Below, piece after piece: positions 17,203-25,911 of a stretch of DNA of 64,000 bases (its first letter is position 1; every line of letters begins with the position of its first letter). This DNA is from Bradyrhizobium agreste (GTDB lineage: Bacteria > Pseudomonadota > Alphaproteobacteria > Rhizobiales > Xanthobacteraceae): positions 62,001 to 126,000 of the forward strand of contig NZ_JACCHP010000016.1 of NCBI RefSeq assembly GCF_016031625.1. The letters are read 5' to 3'. The position numbers were made by a program, and so were the translations under genes. The notes under the pieces were generated by a model, which saw nothing but the letters and a program-made list of their open reading frames with translations, had not been told where the DNA came from and made no database searches.

Positions 17203-17773
17203 AATCAAATATGTCGAGTCGACTGTTTTTGACCGCACCGGAAGCGCCTATTCTTTGTGGCTGGCGCGCGACGCTCTTCTCTCCGGCGACTGCTTTCTTC
17301 TCGAGGGCGACGTCTTTTTCGAAGAGGATGCGTTGCGATATTTGATTATCTGCCGGGAGACTGACGTGGCTGCAGTCGTTCCCTTCGATGATTCCATGGA
17401 AGGATCAGCCGTTCTGTTGTCTTAGAACGGCTTCATCTCAGGCTTTCGAATGAAGCAAACGGCGTCAAATCTTGTTGCGGATGGCCCAAAGCTATTCAAG
17501 ACGATGAACCTATTACGTCTCTCGGCGCCGACACTCAAGGCAACGATCGTTCCGACCCTGGACGATATCATCGCTGCCGGGGCTAGGCAGACCTACACCG
17601 AAGAACTTTTGGGTTATCTGATAGAGAGACGAGGTTTACAGCTCGCCGCGGCGCGATGCGATGGCCTCAACTGGTACGAAATTGATAATGCTGAGGATTT
17701 GCAAATTGCCGAGCGCATTTTCAGGAACCGAATGAACGCCTACACGCCGACACGTGATTTGCAGACTAGGTGA
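17203..17773 (+). pseudogene. PntC/LicC-like nucleotidyltransferase, 5' deleted, in-frame stop (copy B)
   Basis: Starting at about 17203 the sequence matches the intact nucleotidyltransferase from residue ~79 onward (IKYVES, DRTGSAYSLW, LEGDVFFEED, KTMNLLRLSA, YEIDNAEDL). The N-terminal nucleotide-binding signature has been deleted together with the end of pepM, and a TAG at 17423-17425 replaces a codon in the middle. Downstream of the stop the frame stays open to 17773. The CDP-alcohol phosphatidyltransferase starts eight bases after the end, so translation of this remnant may still matter for coupling to that gene. Confidence 0.9.
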
Positions 17774-17780
17774 GAGTCCA

Positions 17781-18386
17781 ATGCTAAAATACCTTTGGGA
17801 TCCAGCGAACGCCATAACAATCACAGGTCTCCTCTTTTCCTCCACCAGCCTATTTCTTGCTCTCTCTGAGCGCCTCGAGCTATCTGTGGCAGTAGCGCTT
17901 TGGGCTGTTCTATCGGACCACCTCGATGGTTTTGTGGCAGGTCGTACGAAGGGTCGCGATCCAGATGTTGCAAAGATGGGAGCGAGCCTCGACGGGTTTG
18001 CCGATATTGTCTATGGAGCCGTTCTGCCTGCGGTAATTGTGGTACAAGTCAGCCAAGCCTCGCCGCTCGCCCTTGCGACCGCAACGATGCTACTGGTCGC
18101 CGGTGCAATAAGACTTAGCTACTTTGCGAACTTTGGCCGGTCGTGCGATGGGTGCTTCTTAGGCGTTCCGTTGTCTTACGACGTGCCGTTCCTGGCGCTC
18201 TTATTTCTTCTCAAGCCTCTCATTCCTGCTGAAGCATTTTCTGACGTCGTGAGCATTGGCTTCTTGCTGCTCGCCATGGCGCATGTCGCGCCTGTTCGTG
18301 TGCCACCACTCAGCGCAATAATGTATGCGGCAATAAGCATCTTCGCAGTCGCATCATCGGTGGCTTTGGCTAGTCGGTCCCTTTGA
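17781..18386 (+). CDS. CDP-alcohol phosphatidyltransferase-family membrane enzyme
   Basis: 201 residues from ATG 17781, preceded by GTGAGAGTCC. The CDP-alcohol phosphotransferase signature is present with all four aspartates: D46-x2-D49-G50, R55, then G68, D71-x3-D75 (SDHLDGFVAGR, SLDGFADIVYG). One residue is inserted before the usual AR position. Around it are several predicted membrane helices (residues ~10-45, 76-110, 137-155, 160-180, 185-200). The family displaces CMP from a CDP-activated alcohol or head group in the membrane. Following PEP mutase and cytidylyltransferase sequences, the donor is probably a CMP-phosphonate and the product a phosphonolipid or other surface phosphonate (inference). 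A phosphatidylserine or phosphatidylglycerolphosphate synthase relative is the alternative. The gene is intact although its two upstream partners are broken. Confidence 0.85.
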   Translation: MLKYLWDPANAITITGLLFSSTSLFLALSERLELSVAVALWAVLSDHLDGFVAGRTKGRDPDVAKMGASLDGFADIVYGAVLPAVIVVQVSQASPLALATATMLLVAGAIRLSYFANFGRSCDGCFLGVPLSYDVPFLALLFLLKPLIPAEAFSDVVSIGFLLLAMAHVAPVRVPPLSAIMYAAISIFAVASSVALASRSL

Positions 18387-18600
18387 TTGCGGATGGCAGT
18401 ATGATCCAGCGAGTGAGCTGCTGCGTGTTGCAGGCTTTCCCCACCGCGCAGGTCGCGTGATGACGTGTAGTCTCGCCAATCGCAATGTGCGCGCACCAGT
18501 CCTATTGCCGGGCAAATTTACACGCGAATCGGCGCTCCCCGATGGTTGTTCGCCGTGAGCTAGTCGAGAGAATGCGATCGTTCTCGAATTTTAGTCGTCC
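18387..18600. other. Spacer between phosphatidyltransferase and PLP enzyme
   Basis: About 210 bases with no supported gene. The PLP enzyme probably has its own promoter here, given the palindrome that follows. Confidence 0.4.
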
Positions 18601-18614
18601 CTGAAACGTTTCAG
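18601..18614. promoter_or_regulatory. Perfect 14-bp palindrome CTGAAACGTTTCAG, candidate operator
   Basis: It ends 12 bases before the ATG of the CobD/HisC-like gene. A perfect dyad of this length so close to a start is a good candidate for repressor binding over the transcription or translation start. The cognate regulator is unknown; I did not find a second copy by eye. Confidence 0.5.
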
Positions 18615-18626
18615 CTAGTCTCAAAC

Positions 18627-19736
18627 ATGAACAGCACTGCACAATTCAACGTACCGCTTAGGTCGAGCGACGTCTCCGACCTCATCAACCGATTCCCCGG
18701 CGGCTATTGGAAATATGATATCAAGGACTTTGTCCTTCTGGTGAATCCTTATTTTCCACCGCAAGCGTTCCTTGATGAACTTAAGGACGCTCTACCGCGG
18801 CTTATCACCTGCTATCCCTCTCCTAATGTGCAGATGCTTCAGCTTCTTGCGGATGCGGTGAAGATTCCGGCGCATAATCTTGTCATTTGCAATGGCGTGG
18901 CTGAACTGATTCCCATCCTTCTTGGTCGACTGGGTATGAGGATTGCGGTCCCGGTCCCAACCTTCAATCCCTATGAAACCACCGCCTTGCCCGGGCGGTT
19001 GTCTCGCTTCATCCTGCCACCGCCAGATTTTGAACTCGATGTGCACGGCTATGCAGCGTTTGCGCGTGCAAATGGTGTCGACGGCGCGGTCGTGATATCG
19101 CCGAATAATCCAACTTCGCGGGCCGTTCCCTATGCGGATTTGCTATATCTCGCTTCCGCGCTTCGAGATCAACAGCGGCTCCTATTGATCGATGAGTCAT
19201 TCATCGAGTTTAGTGAAGTCGGACGAAGTGCGAGCCTGGAAAATCACTTGCTCGAATTTCCCAATGTGATCGTTCTCAAAAGCCTGGGAAAGATTTACGG
19301 GACATGCGGTTTGCGGCTCGGGTATGCGGCATCGTCAAATCCACAGACGATGAACGAAATTAGAGCTGCCCTGCCCGCGTGGAATGTCAACACGTTTGCG
19401 GAGTTTTTTCTAAGCAAGCTTCCTCACATGGCGCACGCGGCGAAGCAGAGCTGGATGAGGGTAGGCAGCGATAGGGACAAATTGTACGCAGACCTGCGCA
19501 GCATCGACGGAATGAGGGTTCTGAAGCCAGATGCAAATTTCGTGTTCTGCGAACTCCCGCCCCATTTTCCCGATGGGGACGTGATCGCCTCAAAACTTTT
19601 GAAAGATGGACGGATATTGATCAGGCACAATGGCGGCAAGACGCTTCAGAATGGCAAACGATTCTTGCGCATCGCAAGCCGCACTGAAGACGACAATAGG
19701 CTTTTGGTGGAAGCACTGAAAGTCATTTCTGATTAG
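18627..19736 (+). CDS. CobD/HisC-like PLP enzyme (aminotransferase or decarboxylase)
   Basis: 369 residues of PLP fold type I. The N-terminus resembles threonine-phosphate decarboxylase CobD more than HisC: FPGGYWKYDIKDFVLLVNPYF at 23-43, CYPSPN at 62-67, CNGVAELI at 88-95. Then come SPNNPTS at 158-164, IDESFIEF at 188-195, and the PLP lysine K222 in KSLGKIYGTCGLRLGYA. CobD removes the carboxylate of L-threonine phosphate. By analogy this enzyme could decarboxylate phosphonoalanine to 2-aminoethylphosphonate, or transaminate a phosphonate; that is inference from sequence style and its place after the phosphatidyltransferase. It has a palindromic site just upstream and a weak ribosome site. 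Full length, no defects seen. Confidence 0.82.
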   Translation: MNSTAQFNVPLRSSDVSDLINRFPGGYWKYDIKDFVLLVNPYFPPQAFLDELKDALPRLITCYPSPNVQMLQLLADAVKIPAHNLVICNGVAELIPILLGRLGMRIAVPVPTFNPYETTALPGRLSRFILPPPDFELDVHGYAAFARANGVDGAVVISPNNPTSRAVPYADLLYLASALRDQQRLLLIDESFIEFSEVGRSASLENHLLEFPNVIVLKSLGKIYGTCGLRLGYAASSNPQTMNEIRAALPAWNVNTFAEFFLSKLPHMAHAAKQSWMRVGSDRDKLYADLRSIDGMRVLKPDANFVFCELPPHFPDGDVIASKLLKDGRILIRHNGGKTLQNGKRFLRIASRTEDDNRLLVEALKVISD

Positions 19737-19857
19737 CGCAACTTACCGAGCCTTCGAATTCGCCGGGACAGCTCCCCCAGACTCTCTTTGCCACCGCGCG
19801 AAAGGCACAGCCCGCGCGGAGCGGGGGCCCCTCATATACGAGCTGTTACAGCGTTGG

Positions 19858-20859
19858 TTAGCGAGTCGCGATCTGAAGATGGACGCACTTCATTCGCGGA
19901 ATTTCGGATCGGCCCTCAACGAATTCGACGACTGATAGTGGCGGTTGGCGAGTTGAAAATCCACCCGGCACATGTCGTAGGAAGCGAGACGCTCCTTCGA
20001 TCTCCATTCGCCGATCCGATGGCTTGCAACACTCCGCATATGGCCGGCTTTCCGAGCCGCATCCGCAGAGTTCGTTGTCCTTGCACTCGCGCAGCCGGTA
20101 GTAGGCCTGCACCAGGGGATCGGCACCGGTCAGTCCATATTGCTTTCCCGGCCAACGATCGAAAACTTCGAGGTACAGATGGCGCGCTGCCCAGGCGCTG
20201 TAGAGATCGAGCAGTGTTCTCAGATCGCCGCCGTCGAACCACGCTCCATCATTTGGGGAGAAGGCGCAGATCGATCCGTCTCGGAAGTTGGTGTGTCGCG
20301 GTCCGATCCAACTACACGAACCAGCAGCTGCCCAAAATCCCCATGCTCGGGGACCTACTTCTGATCGGTATGGAAGAGCGACAAGAAACGTGGCTTCCCG
20401 CTCCAAGCCCGGGATGATCGAGCTTCTTGCAAGGAGCCACATTCCGTCGTCGTCTGGAAAGGTCCGAAGCGAGGGGTACGCTTCGGTAACGCATTTTAAC
20501 TGGCCCTCGTACGCGGCGCGGAGCACGTCGCGGCTGACCCGTGGTGGGGGACTGGCCGACCGTGGTCCACTGGCTGTCCCTTTCCGTCGGGTGGGCCTTT
20601 CCCGTGATCGGGCTGCGGATCTTGTCTTTCCTTGTCGTTCATTGCCGAACTCCTTCGCTGAGGCTGTTACGGAGGCTTCCAGGGCGATTAGCCCGTGATT
20701 ACGCACTCGAAGCGGGCGGTGCTCGTCCAGAGCGGCCCCGATTTGCTGCAACACGGATCGAGCCTCCCCCTCCGGAGCCAAGGCGGCTTCACCTGGTAGC
20801 GGAAATGTGCGAATCTGTGTCACGCGCACACGCTGGGCCCAAAGCCCCTGGTGTGTCAA
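19858..20859 (-). CDS. E2 (UBC)-like protein with SEC-C-like tail
   Basis: 333 residues if the TTG at 20859 is used; no ATG lies before residue 140, so the true start is uncertain. The middle (about 115-235) resembles bacterial E2-like domains. It has a proline-containing strand (FLVALPYRSEVGPRAWGFW) and then PRHTNFRDGSICAF with a W nine residues after the Cys, matching the H-x-N...G-x-I-C...W active-site pattern of ubiquitin-conjugating enzymes (H189, N191, C198). The segment AYYRLRECKDNELCGCGSES followed by YAECC is a SEC-C-like zinc motif (C265, C267, C277, C278). It is divergent from an XRE-ImmA regulator, with starts only 24 bases apart, a common layout in defence or toxin-like modules. 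No E1-like or ubiquitin-like partner is adjacent. The fold call is by motif only. Confidence 0.55.
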   Translation of the reverse strand: MTHQGLWAQRVRVTQIRTFPLPGEAALAPEGEARSVLQQIGAALDEHRPLRVRNHGLIALEASVTASAKEFGNERQGKTRSAARSRERPTRRKGTASGPRSASPPPRVSRDVLRAAYEGQLKCVTEAYPSLRTFPDDDGMWLLARSSIIPGLEREATFLVALPYRSEVGPRAWGFWAAAGSCSWIGPRHTNFRDGSICAFSPNDGAWFDGGDLRTLLDLYSAWAARHLYLEVFDRWPGKQYGLTGADPLVQAYYRLRECKDNELCGCGSESRPYAECCKPSDRRMEIEGASRFLRHVPGGFSTRQPPLSVVEFVEGRSEIPRMKCVHLQIATR

Positions 20860-20883
20860 GGCGTGTCATTCGCACGGAACAAG

Positions 20884-21828
20884 ATGCCCCCAACTGACGA
20901 AAAGCTAGTCCAAGCCATAAAAAAGAAGCGGGAGGCAGACGGGCTCAGCATCCGCGCCCTGTCAGCAGCGATAGGGGTAAGTTTTTCTACGTTAGCCCGC
21001 ATCGAACGTGGAGAGGGACAGCCGGACAACAACTCAAAAATCCGGCTTCTGCAGTGGCTCGGTGCAGAGGCAGAAGAAGCGGGACTCAGCTTCGATAGTG
21101 TAGCTTTCGTGCACTTCCGTGCAGGCAAGAACATTCAGTCTTCGACCGTGCACACGTTGCTAACGGCTGCCGAGCGTTTAGTTCAATCAATTGGACGCCC
21201 CAGCAATTCGAGAGGACAGGAAGCTATCGAGGACAACTCCCCTACCAATAGTGATTCGCTGTCAAAGGAAGATCTTGAGCGAGCTGCAGCGAAGTTCAGA
21301 GCGGACTTGGGTTTGTCGCAAAATGAGGCGCTAGACAGTCTTCGCGTCGAAGTTGACGGCGTCAGGGTTATTCCAGTCGGAAAGGCAGACTGTTTGGAAG
21401 CCCGAACCATAAGCCAGTTGAGGGGCAAAGCCGGCGACGAATGGTCCGCAATGAGCGTGCCGCTTGATCCTGATCACGAGAATTGGGCGGTGCTCTTGAA
21501 CGATACCCACACCGTGGAGCGTCAGCGGGTTACGCTATTGGAGGAGTTCTGGCACATCTTGCTCGGGCACAAACTCACTAAGATTGCCAGGATCGCTGAC
21601 GCTTACGGACGCACCTATGACAAGGCCGAGGAACATGACGCATACTATCTCGCCTCGGCGACGCTCCTACCGAAAGCAGCCATTGTTGCTGCCGTGAGTA
21701 AGAAGCGCTCTTCGGAGCAGATCGCTGCAGCATTCGGGACATCCTCTGAGCTGGTCGACTACAGAATCAAGCGGCTCGGACTTTGGCGGGAACACGTGGG
21801 CAAGCAGATCAGACTCTCCTCAGTCTGA
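20884..21828 (+). CDS. XRE-HTH/ImmA-IrrE metallopeptidase regulator
   Basis: 314 residues from ATG 20884. An N-terminal XRE HTH spans about 1-65 (KKKREADGLSIRALSAAIG, FSTLARIERGEGQPDN). After a linker comes an ImmA/IrrE-type domain at about 140-280: DLERAAAKFRADLGL, ILLNDTHTVERQRVTLLEEFW, then HILLGH. The metal motif is EEFWHILLGH in place of HExxH, a variant I associate with this subfamily. A C-terminal HTH-like segment follows (QIAAAFGTSSELVDYRIKRLG). Such proteins bind operators and are inactivated by self-cleavage or cleave a repressor after damage or phage infection. It probably controls the divergent E2-like gene. An IS element is inserted just after its stop codon. Confidence 0.82.
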   Translation: MPPTDEKLVQAIKKKREADGLSIRALSAAIGVSFSTLARIERGEGQPDNNSKIRLLQWLGAEAEEAGLSFDSVAFVHFRAGKNIQSSTVHTLLTAAERLVQSIGRPSNSRGQEAIEDNSPTNSDSLSKEDLERAAAKFRADLGLSQNEALDSLRVEVDGVRVIPVGKADCLEARTISQLRGKAGDEWSAMSVPLDPDHENWAVLLNDTHTVERQRVTLLEEFWHILLGHKLTKIARIADAYGRTYDKAEEHDAYYLASATLLPKAAIVAAVSKKRSSEQIAAAFGTSSELVDYRIKRLGLWREHVGKQIRLSSV

Positions 21829-21853
21829 ATGCTGCTGACCTTGCCCCCAAGTT

Positions 21854-22733
21854 TTATCCAGTCCTGAGTTCGCTCTGGCAGTTGGGTCTGCCCTTTTGGG
21901 CGGTGGTAGCGACGGGAGCTGGCGCGGAGCCCTCGGCATAGCGCAGCGCCAGGTCCCGGCGCGGGTTGCAGGTGATGGCGAACTCGGACGGCGTCTTCCA
22001 TCCGAGCCCCGAGTGTGGTCGTGCATCGTTGTAGTCGGCGCGCCAGCATCCGAGTGCGACGCGAGCCTGGGCCAGCGAGGTGAACAGCGTCTCGTTCAAC
22101 AATTCATCCCGTAGCCGGCCGTTGAAGCTCTCGATGAAGGCATTCTGCATGGGCTTGCCCGGCGCGATGTAGTGCCAGGGAACGCGGCTCCGATCGGCCC
22201 ATGTCAGGATGACGTTGCTGGTGAGCTCGCTGCCCTTGTCGCTGACCACCATCTTCGGCTTGCCACGCTCGGCCATCAGCCGGTACAGTTCCCGTGCCAC
22301 TCGGGTGCCCGACCACGGTCAAGATACGGAAGCGGCGGCCGTCGGTCAGCTGATCCGACACGAAGTCGAGCGACCAGCGATCGTTGGGAGCCATCGGCAC
22401 CATCATCGGTGCCCTGGTCCCGATCGCCCGCTTGCGGCCGCCGCGGCGGCGCACTGCAAGCTTCTCCTCCCGGTAAAGCCGGAAGAGCTTCTTATGGTTG
22501 ATCAGATAGCCCTCCCGCTTGAGCAGAACGTGCAGGCGCCGATAGCCGAAGCGGCGGCGCTCCTGGGCGATCGCTTTCATGCGCTGGCGAAGGCTGGCAT
22601 CGTCCGCCCGGGCTGTCTGATATCTCATGGTCATGCGGCAACAGCCGATGGCTTTACACGCCCGCCGTTCGCTCATCCCGTAGAGGTCCACGAGGTGGGC
22701 GACAGCTTTCCGCTTTCCGGCGGGCGTCACCAT
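21854..22733 (-). pseudogene. IS3-family transposase OrfB, internal deletion
   Basis: The N-terminal half reads to RRFRILTVVG and then loses frame near 22315. The C-terminal half resumes at ARELYRLMAERGKPKMVVSD with the second catalytic Asp, then NAFIESFNGRLRDELL with the catalytic Glu. A stretch that normally follows the first Asp (DDFTRE-like) is missing, so the DDE site cannot form. Confidence 0.82.
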
Positions 22734-22951
22734 TTCTTTCCCAACAGGTCCTTCAAGGCCGCATTGTCCAGCATGGCGTCGGCCAAAAGTCGCTTTAGCC
22801 GCGTGTTCTCATCCTCCAGCGTCTTCAGCCGCTTGGCCTCCGAGACCTCCATCCCGCCGAACTTGGCCTTCCATTTGTAGATGCTGGCGTCGCTGACGCC
22901 ATGCTTGCGGCACAGATCGGCGACCGACACGCCGGCCTCATGCTCCTTCAA
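22727..22951 (-). pseudogene. IS3-family transposase OrfA, frameshifted at its start
   Basis: The HTH_8 part is clear (KEHEAGVSVADLCRKHGVSD, ASIYKWKAKFGGMEVSEAKR, then a leucine-rich coil LEDENTRLKRLLADAML). The expected first residues (FSEEQIMG) are upstream in another frame because one base is missing near 22963. Confidence 0.8.
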
Positions 22952-23053
22952 AATCCCATGATCTGCTCTTCCGAAAAGCGACTGCGCAATGCTCTGGTCC
23001 TTATGTGGGCCAGAGCGAACTTCAAACTGGATTAAGCCCGTGGGGCAAGGTCA

Positions 23054-23341
23054 AAGCTGATCTCCAGTGTCGTCAATCTCACACACCTTTAAGCCCTCAA
23101 AAAGTATTCGTACCTCTGTGTGTACGCGCTGCCTGATCTCGTGGATGCACTTGTAGTGCTCATCGATGCTCTGTTTAGTCGCGAGGCGAAACTTTTCGTG
23201 CAGTTTGGCTAAGGACGACGACCGGCCAAAGATCCTATCCGCAGACCGTCAAGAACTACTTGACCCCAAATCGGGGACTAGGCCTGCGGTATCCGTAGCC
23301 CTCAGCGTAACGCTAGGACTCCAGATGATGCCGTTATGTGC
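23054..23341. other. Possible gene tail cut by the IS
   Basis: On the minus strand an open frame with protein-like composition (LHEKFRLATKQSIDEHYKCIH, EIRQRVHTEVRILFEGLKVCE) runs from about 23250 into the IS end, without a start codon. I do not recognise it. The IS may have interrupted it. Confidence 0.3.
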
Positions 23342-24547
23342 TTAGTCAGATGCACATCGCTGAAGGTCTTTTAAAATCGACGCCGGCAATTCGGTTTTTT
23401 CGTCAATACAAGCGCCTTCAAAGTTTGCTCTGTCAACATTGATCGCATTCATGAAGCGCGCCTTCGTCAGCTTGGTTTGCGCGAAATTGACTTCAGCAAC
23501 GTCAACGCCGGAAAAGTCTGCTTCGATCAGTCTCGCCTTGTAGAAATGAGCCTTCTTGCCCTTCAAATCGCAATTTGCCGTATTGCCCAGGTTCGCGTTC
23601 TTGAAAAGGGCTCGAGATAGATCGGTTTCGTAAAAACGAGCTCCGGCGAGACAGGATTCTATGAACGATGCGCCTCCCATGGCGACATGATCAAATCCCG
23701 CGTCTTTGAGCGTAGCGCTCGCGAAGTTAACGGTGTAATCTTGGCGGGTATTCTCATAATCGTCGGGATTCGCAATTTTCTTCTCCCACTCGGTACCATA
23801 TGCCTCCCAGTCGGCCATGTAGGAACCGTCAAATTTCGCACCTGTGAGATCTAAGCCGCTAAAGTTAGCTCCGTAGAGTCTTGCGCCCTGAAAGTTTGCT
23901 ACGACGAACGCTTTAGTGTCTCTTAGCCTGAAGTCTCCGCCTACTAAGTAAGATTTGCGCAAATCGACATCTATCTGGTGGTTTAGATTGAGATTGGCTA
24001 GGATGCTGATCGCTGATTGTGCATCTCCTTGAATAGGATGATCGATCGGATTTCCACTTTGGCTAGCATCGCCAATACTCATGATGAATCCGATTGCGGC
24101 ACGAATGGCTGGAATCAAATATCTATTTCTTCCATCACTAGCCTGCTTTGATTCTGCAATCTGCTCGATCGCATACAAAGCAGCTATGCGGGTACTTACG
24201 GATTTTTCCTTCAAGAGCCCAGACGCGGCAATAAACTGCTGATTGATGAACTGATCGCGCGCCTGTCGTTGCTGTTCGAAGAATTGGTCTGTCTGCGTCT
24301 TGAACTGAGCCCGAGATAAGTCGATTGCTTCCCTGTCTTTGTAGAAGGTCCAGGCGAACGTGGCTATCAGTACGATAGCACCGAGTGCTTGACCTATGGT
24401 CTTACGATAGTTGTCCGTAACATCGGCTTTGTCTTTGGTGTCTGTGATGCCGAAGCGATTGACTATACACGGTGGCACAAACCACCAGACTATATAAGCT
24501 GCGAGTAAACCGACGAGTGGCACGATGATCCAACTAGTTGACTCCAT
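23342..24547 (-). CDS. Membrane-anchored pentapeptide-repeat protein
   Basis: 401 residues from ATG 24547 (GGGAGCGACAA upstream). Two hydrophobic segments near the N-terminus (WIIVPLVGLLAAYIVWWFV and ALGAIVLIATFAWTF) are followed by a short coiled-coil-like stretch (FKTQTDQFFEQQRQARDQFI) and a helical region. From about residue 215 there are pentapeptide repeats A(D/N)(L/F)xx, for example ANFQGARLYGANFSGLDL, ARFYETDLSRALFKNANL and RANFEGACID. These fold as a right-handed beta-helix. Proteins with this plan (two transmembrane helices, soluble linker, repeats) are common but of unknown role; some have been suggested in stress or phage defence. It stands alone, AT-richer than its neighbours, near the XRE-ImmA/E2-like pair. 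Confidence 0.85.
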   Translation of the reverse strand: MESTSWIIVPLVGLLAAYIVWWFVPPCIVNRFGITDTKDKADVTDNYRKTIGQALGAIVLIATFAWTFYKDREAIDLSRAQFKTQTDQFFEQQRQARDQFINQQFIAASGLLKEKSVSTRIAALYAIEQIAESKQASDGRNRYLIPAIRAAIGFIMSIGDASQSGNPIDHPIQGDAQSAISILANLNLNHQIDVDLRKSYLVGGDFRLRDTKAFVVANFQGARLYGANFSGLDLTGAKFDGSYMADWEAYGTEWEKKIANPDDYENTRQDYTVNFASATLKDAGFDHVAMGGASFIESCLAGARFYETDLSRALFKNANLGNTANCDLKGKKAHFYKARLIEADFSGVDVAEVNFAQTKLTKARFMNAINVDRANFEGACIDEKTELPASILKDLQRCASD

Positions 24548-25911
24548 TTGTCGCTCCCAATTCAATGAGGGATTCGCCGCGAGCCTTCCTGGCAACGTTC
24601 GCTCCCCCGACCCGGTTGAAAGAGGAGCGTTTCAAAGCTCGAAGAGGTTACTAGCTTGCCGGTCACGTCCCTCTTTGATGACCTAAGTCAACAATTATGC
24701 ATCGCGGAGGAAGGATGAATTCGCTGAAATCAATCCATTATAATATTTAGTTCATTCACGGAGGAAACGCAATCGCAGGTAGTTTGCTGTTGTATTTCTC
24801 TCAGGTCCCAACCCTGCAGCGCACCGATCGCCCAACTGCCGAGCGCAAAGCGCCGATGGAAGGTATTGGGCCGCAAAGAATCGCAAGGCCGCTGACGAAT
24901 TCGCATTTCAACTCAGGACGAAATTGGATGCGGATATATTGCGGCGATCTTACAGTGAGATGGTGGGCACTTGAATGATGCGGGCATCACAATGGTGACC
25001 GGGCGGAAGTTCTACAGGATTTTCCTGAGCCATTCTGGCCAGCGATTCGTGTCGCCAAGGTCGGTAGCATCTACGAGGTTGATACCGCGAAAGTTGCTAA
25101 TCAAAGACGATCGATTTTCAACTAACTCTCCAACCGCATCTTTTTGGTGAGACCATCCGCTCGATGCATCGGAAATCGTCCCAGACTTGCCGCAGCCGCC
25201 TGGCAGAACGATCCCTACTTCACGCTCGTCTGTGATTTCCTGGGCGAAGTCCGCGAGGTATCGTAGGCCTCGCGCTACGGCTCGCGCAGTTGCTGAATGG
25301 TGAGGGCATAGGAACTCTTGCGGTTGAATCCCATACTAACACGACCGGCCTTGCAGAGCGCAGAAGGCCCCCGGTCGGCTGTTGGACTTGCGGATCATTA
25401 GTTAGGATCGCCGATCTCGCAGACTTGAGTGGCGCACATCATTTCCTGCTTAATGCAAATCCACCAAGCGCCGAACTGCTTCCGGTCGGGTAAAGAGCGG
25501 ATTTTTGCTTGGCGAGGCGGGGCTCATTTTTCCCCGCCACGCCAGTTGCGAACTAGGCTAGGCGCGCGCAATGTTCGCGGCGCGGCCGCCCGCCGGTGCC
25601 GGAGGCGAGATATATTGCCGTTCGATGTTATTGCCCTCGGTACACTTGTCGTTGTCGTGATAGACGTTCCGCGCATTGGGCTTCTTTGAATGAAATGGTG
25701 ATACCTTCGACATAAACCGGCCCTTCCCGATGGATGGTATTTATTCGCACAGGATAGCAAACATGTGGGTTTGATTTGATGCAGTAACCCCGCGGTCAGC
25801 GCATAAATTTCGCGCTCCATCGAATTTTTCGACGAATTCCACCATCAATCACGGATCGAGATACGCAACGCGACTATCCCCCTTGATGAGCTTTGCGGAT
25901 CGACGCTCATT
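24548..25911. other. Gene-poor stretch with one unidentified open frame
   Basis: About 1.36 kb. On the minus strand between about 25345 and 25009 an uninterrupted frame has protein-like composition (GLRYLADFAQEITDEREVGI, VLPGGCGKSG, NFRGINLVDATDLGDTNRW, PEWLRKIL, stop), but I find no start codon or family. The rest shows nothing recognisable. Confidence 0.35.

Larger units (their letters stand above)
21836..23053 (-). mobile_element. IS3-family element, inactive
   Basis: About 1218 bp with imperfect terminal inverted repeats beginning TGACCTTGCCCC at both ends; similarity extends about 40 bases inward (GTTCGCTCTGG). Both open frames read on the minus strand. GCTG occurs just outside both ends (21831-21834 and 23056-23059), but the spacing to the repeats is uneven, so I do not call a target duplication. 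Both transposase frames are broken. Confidence 0.85.
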
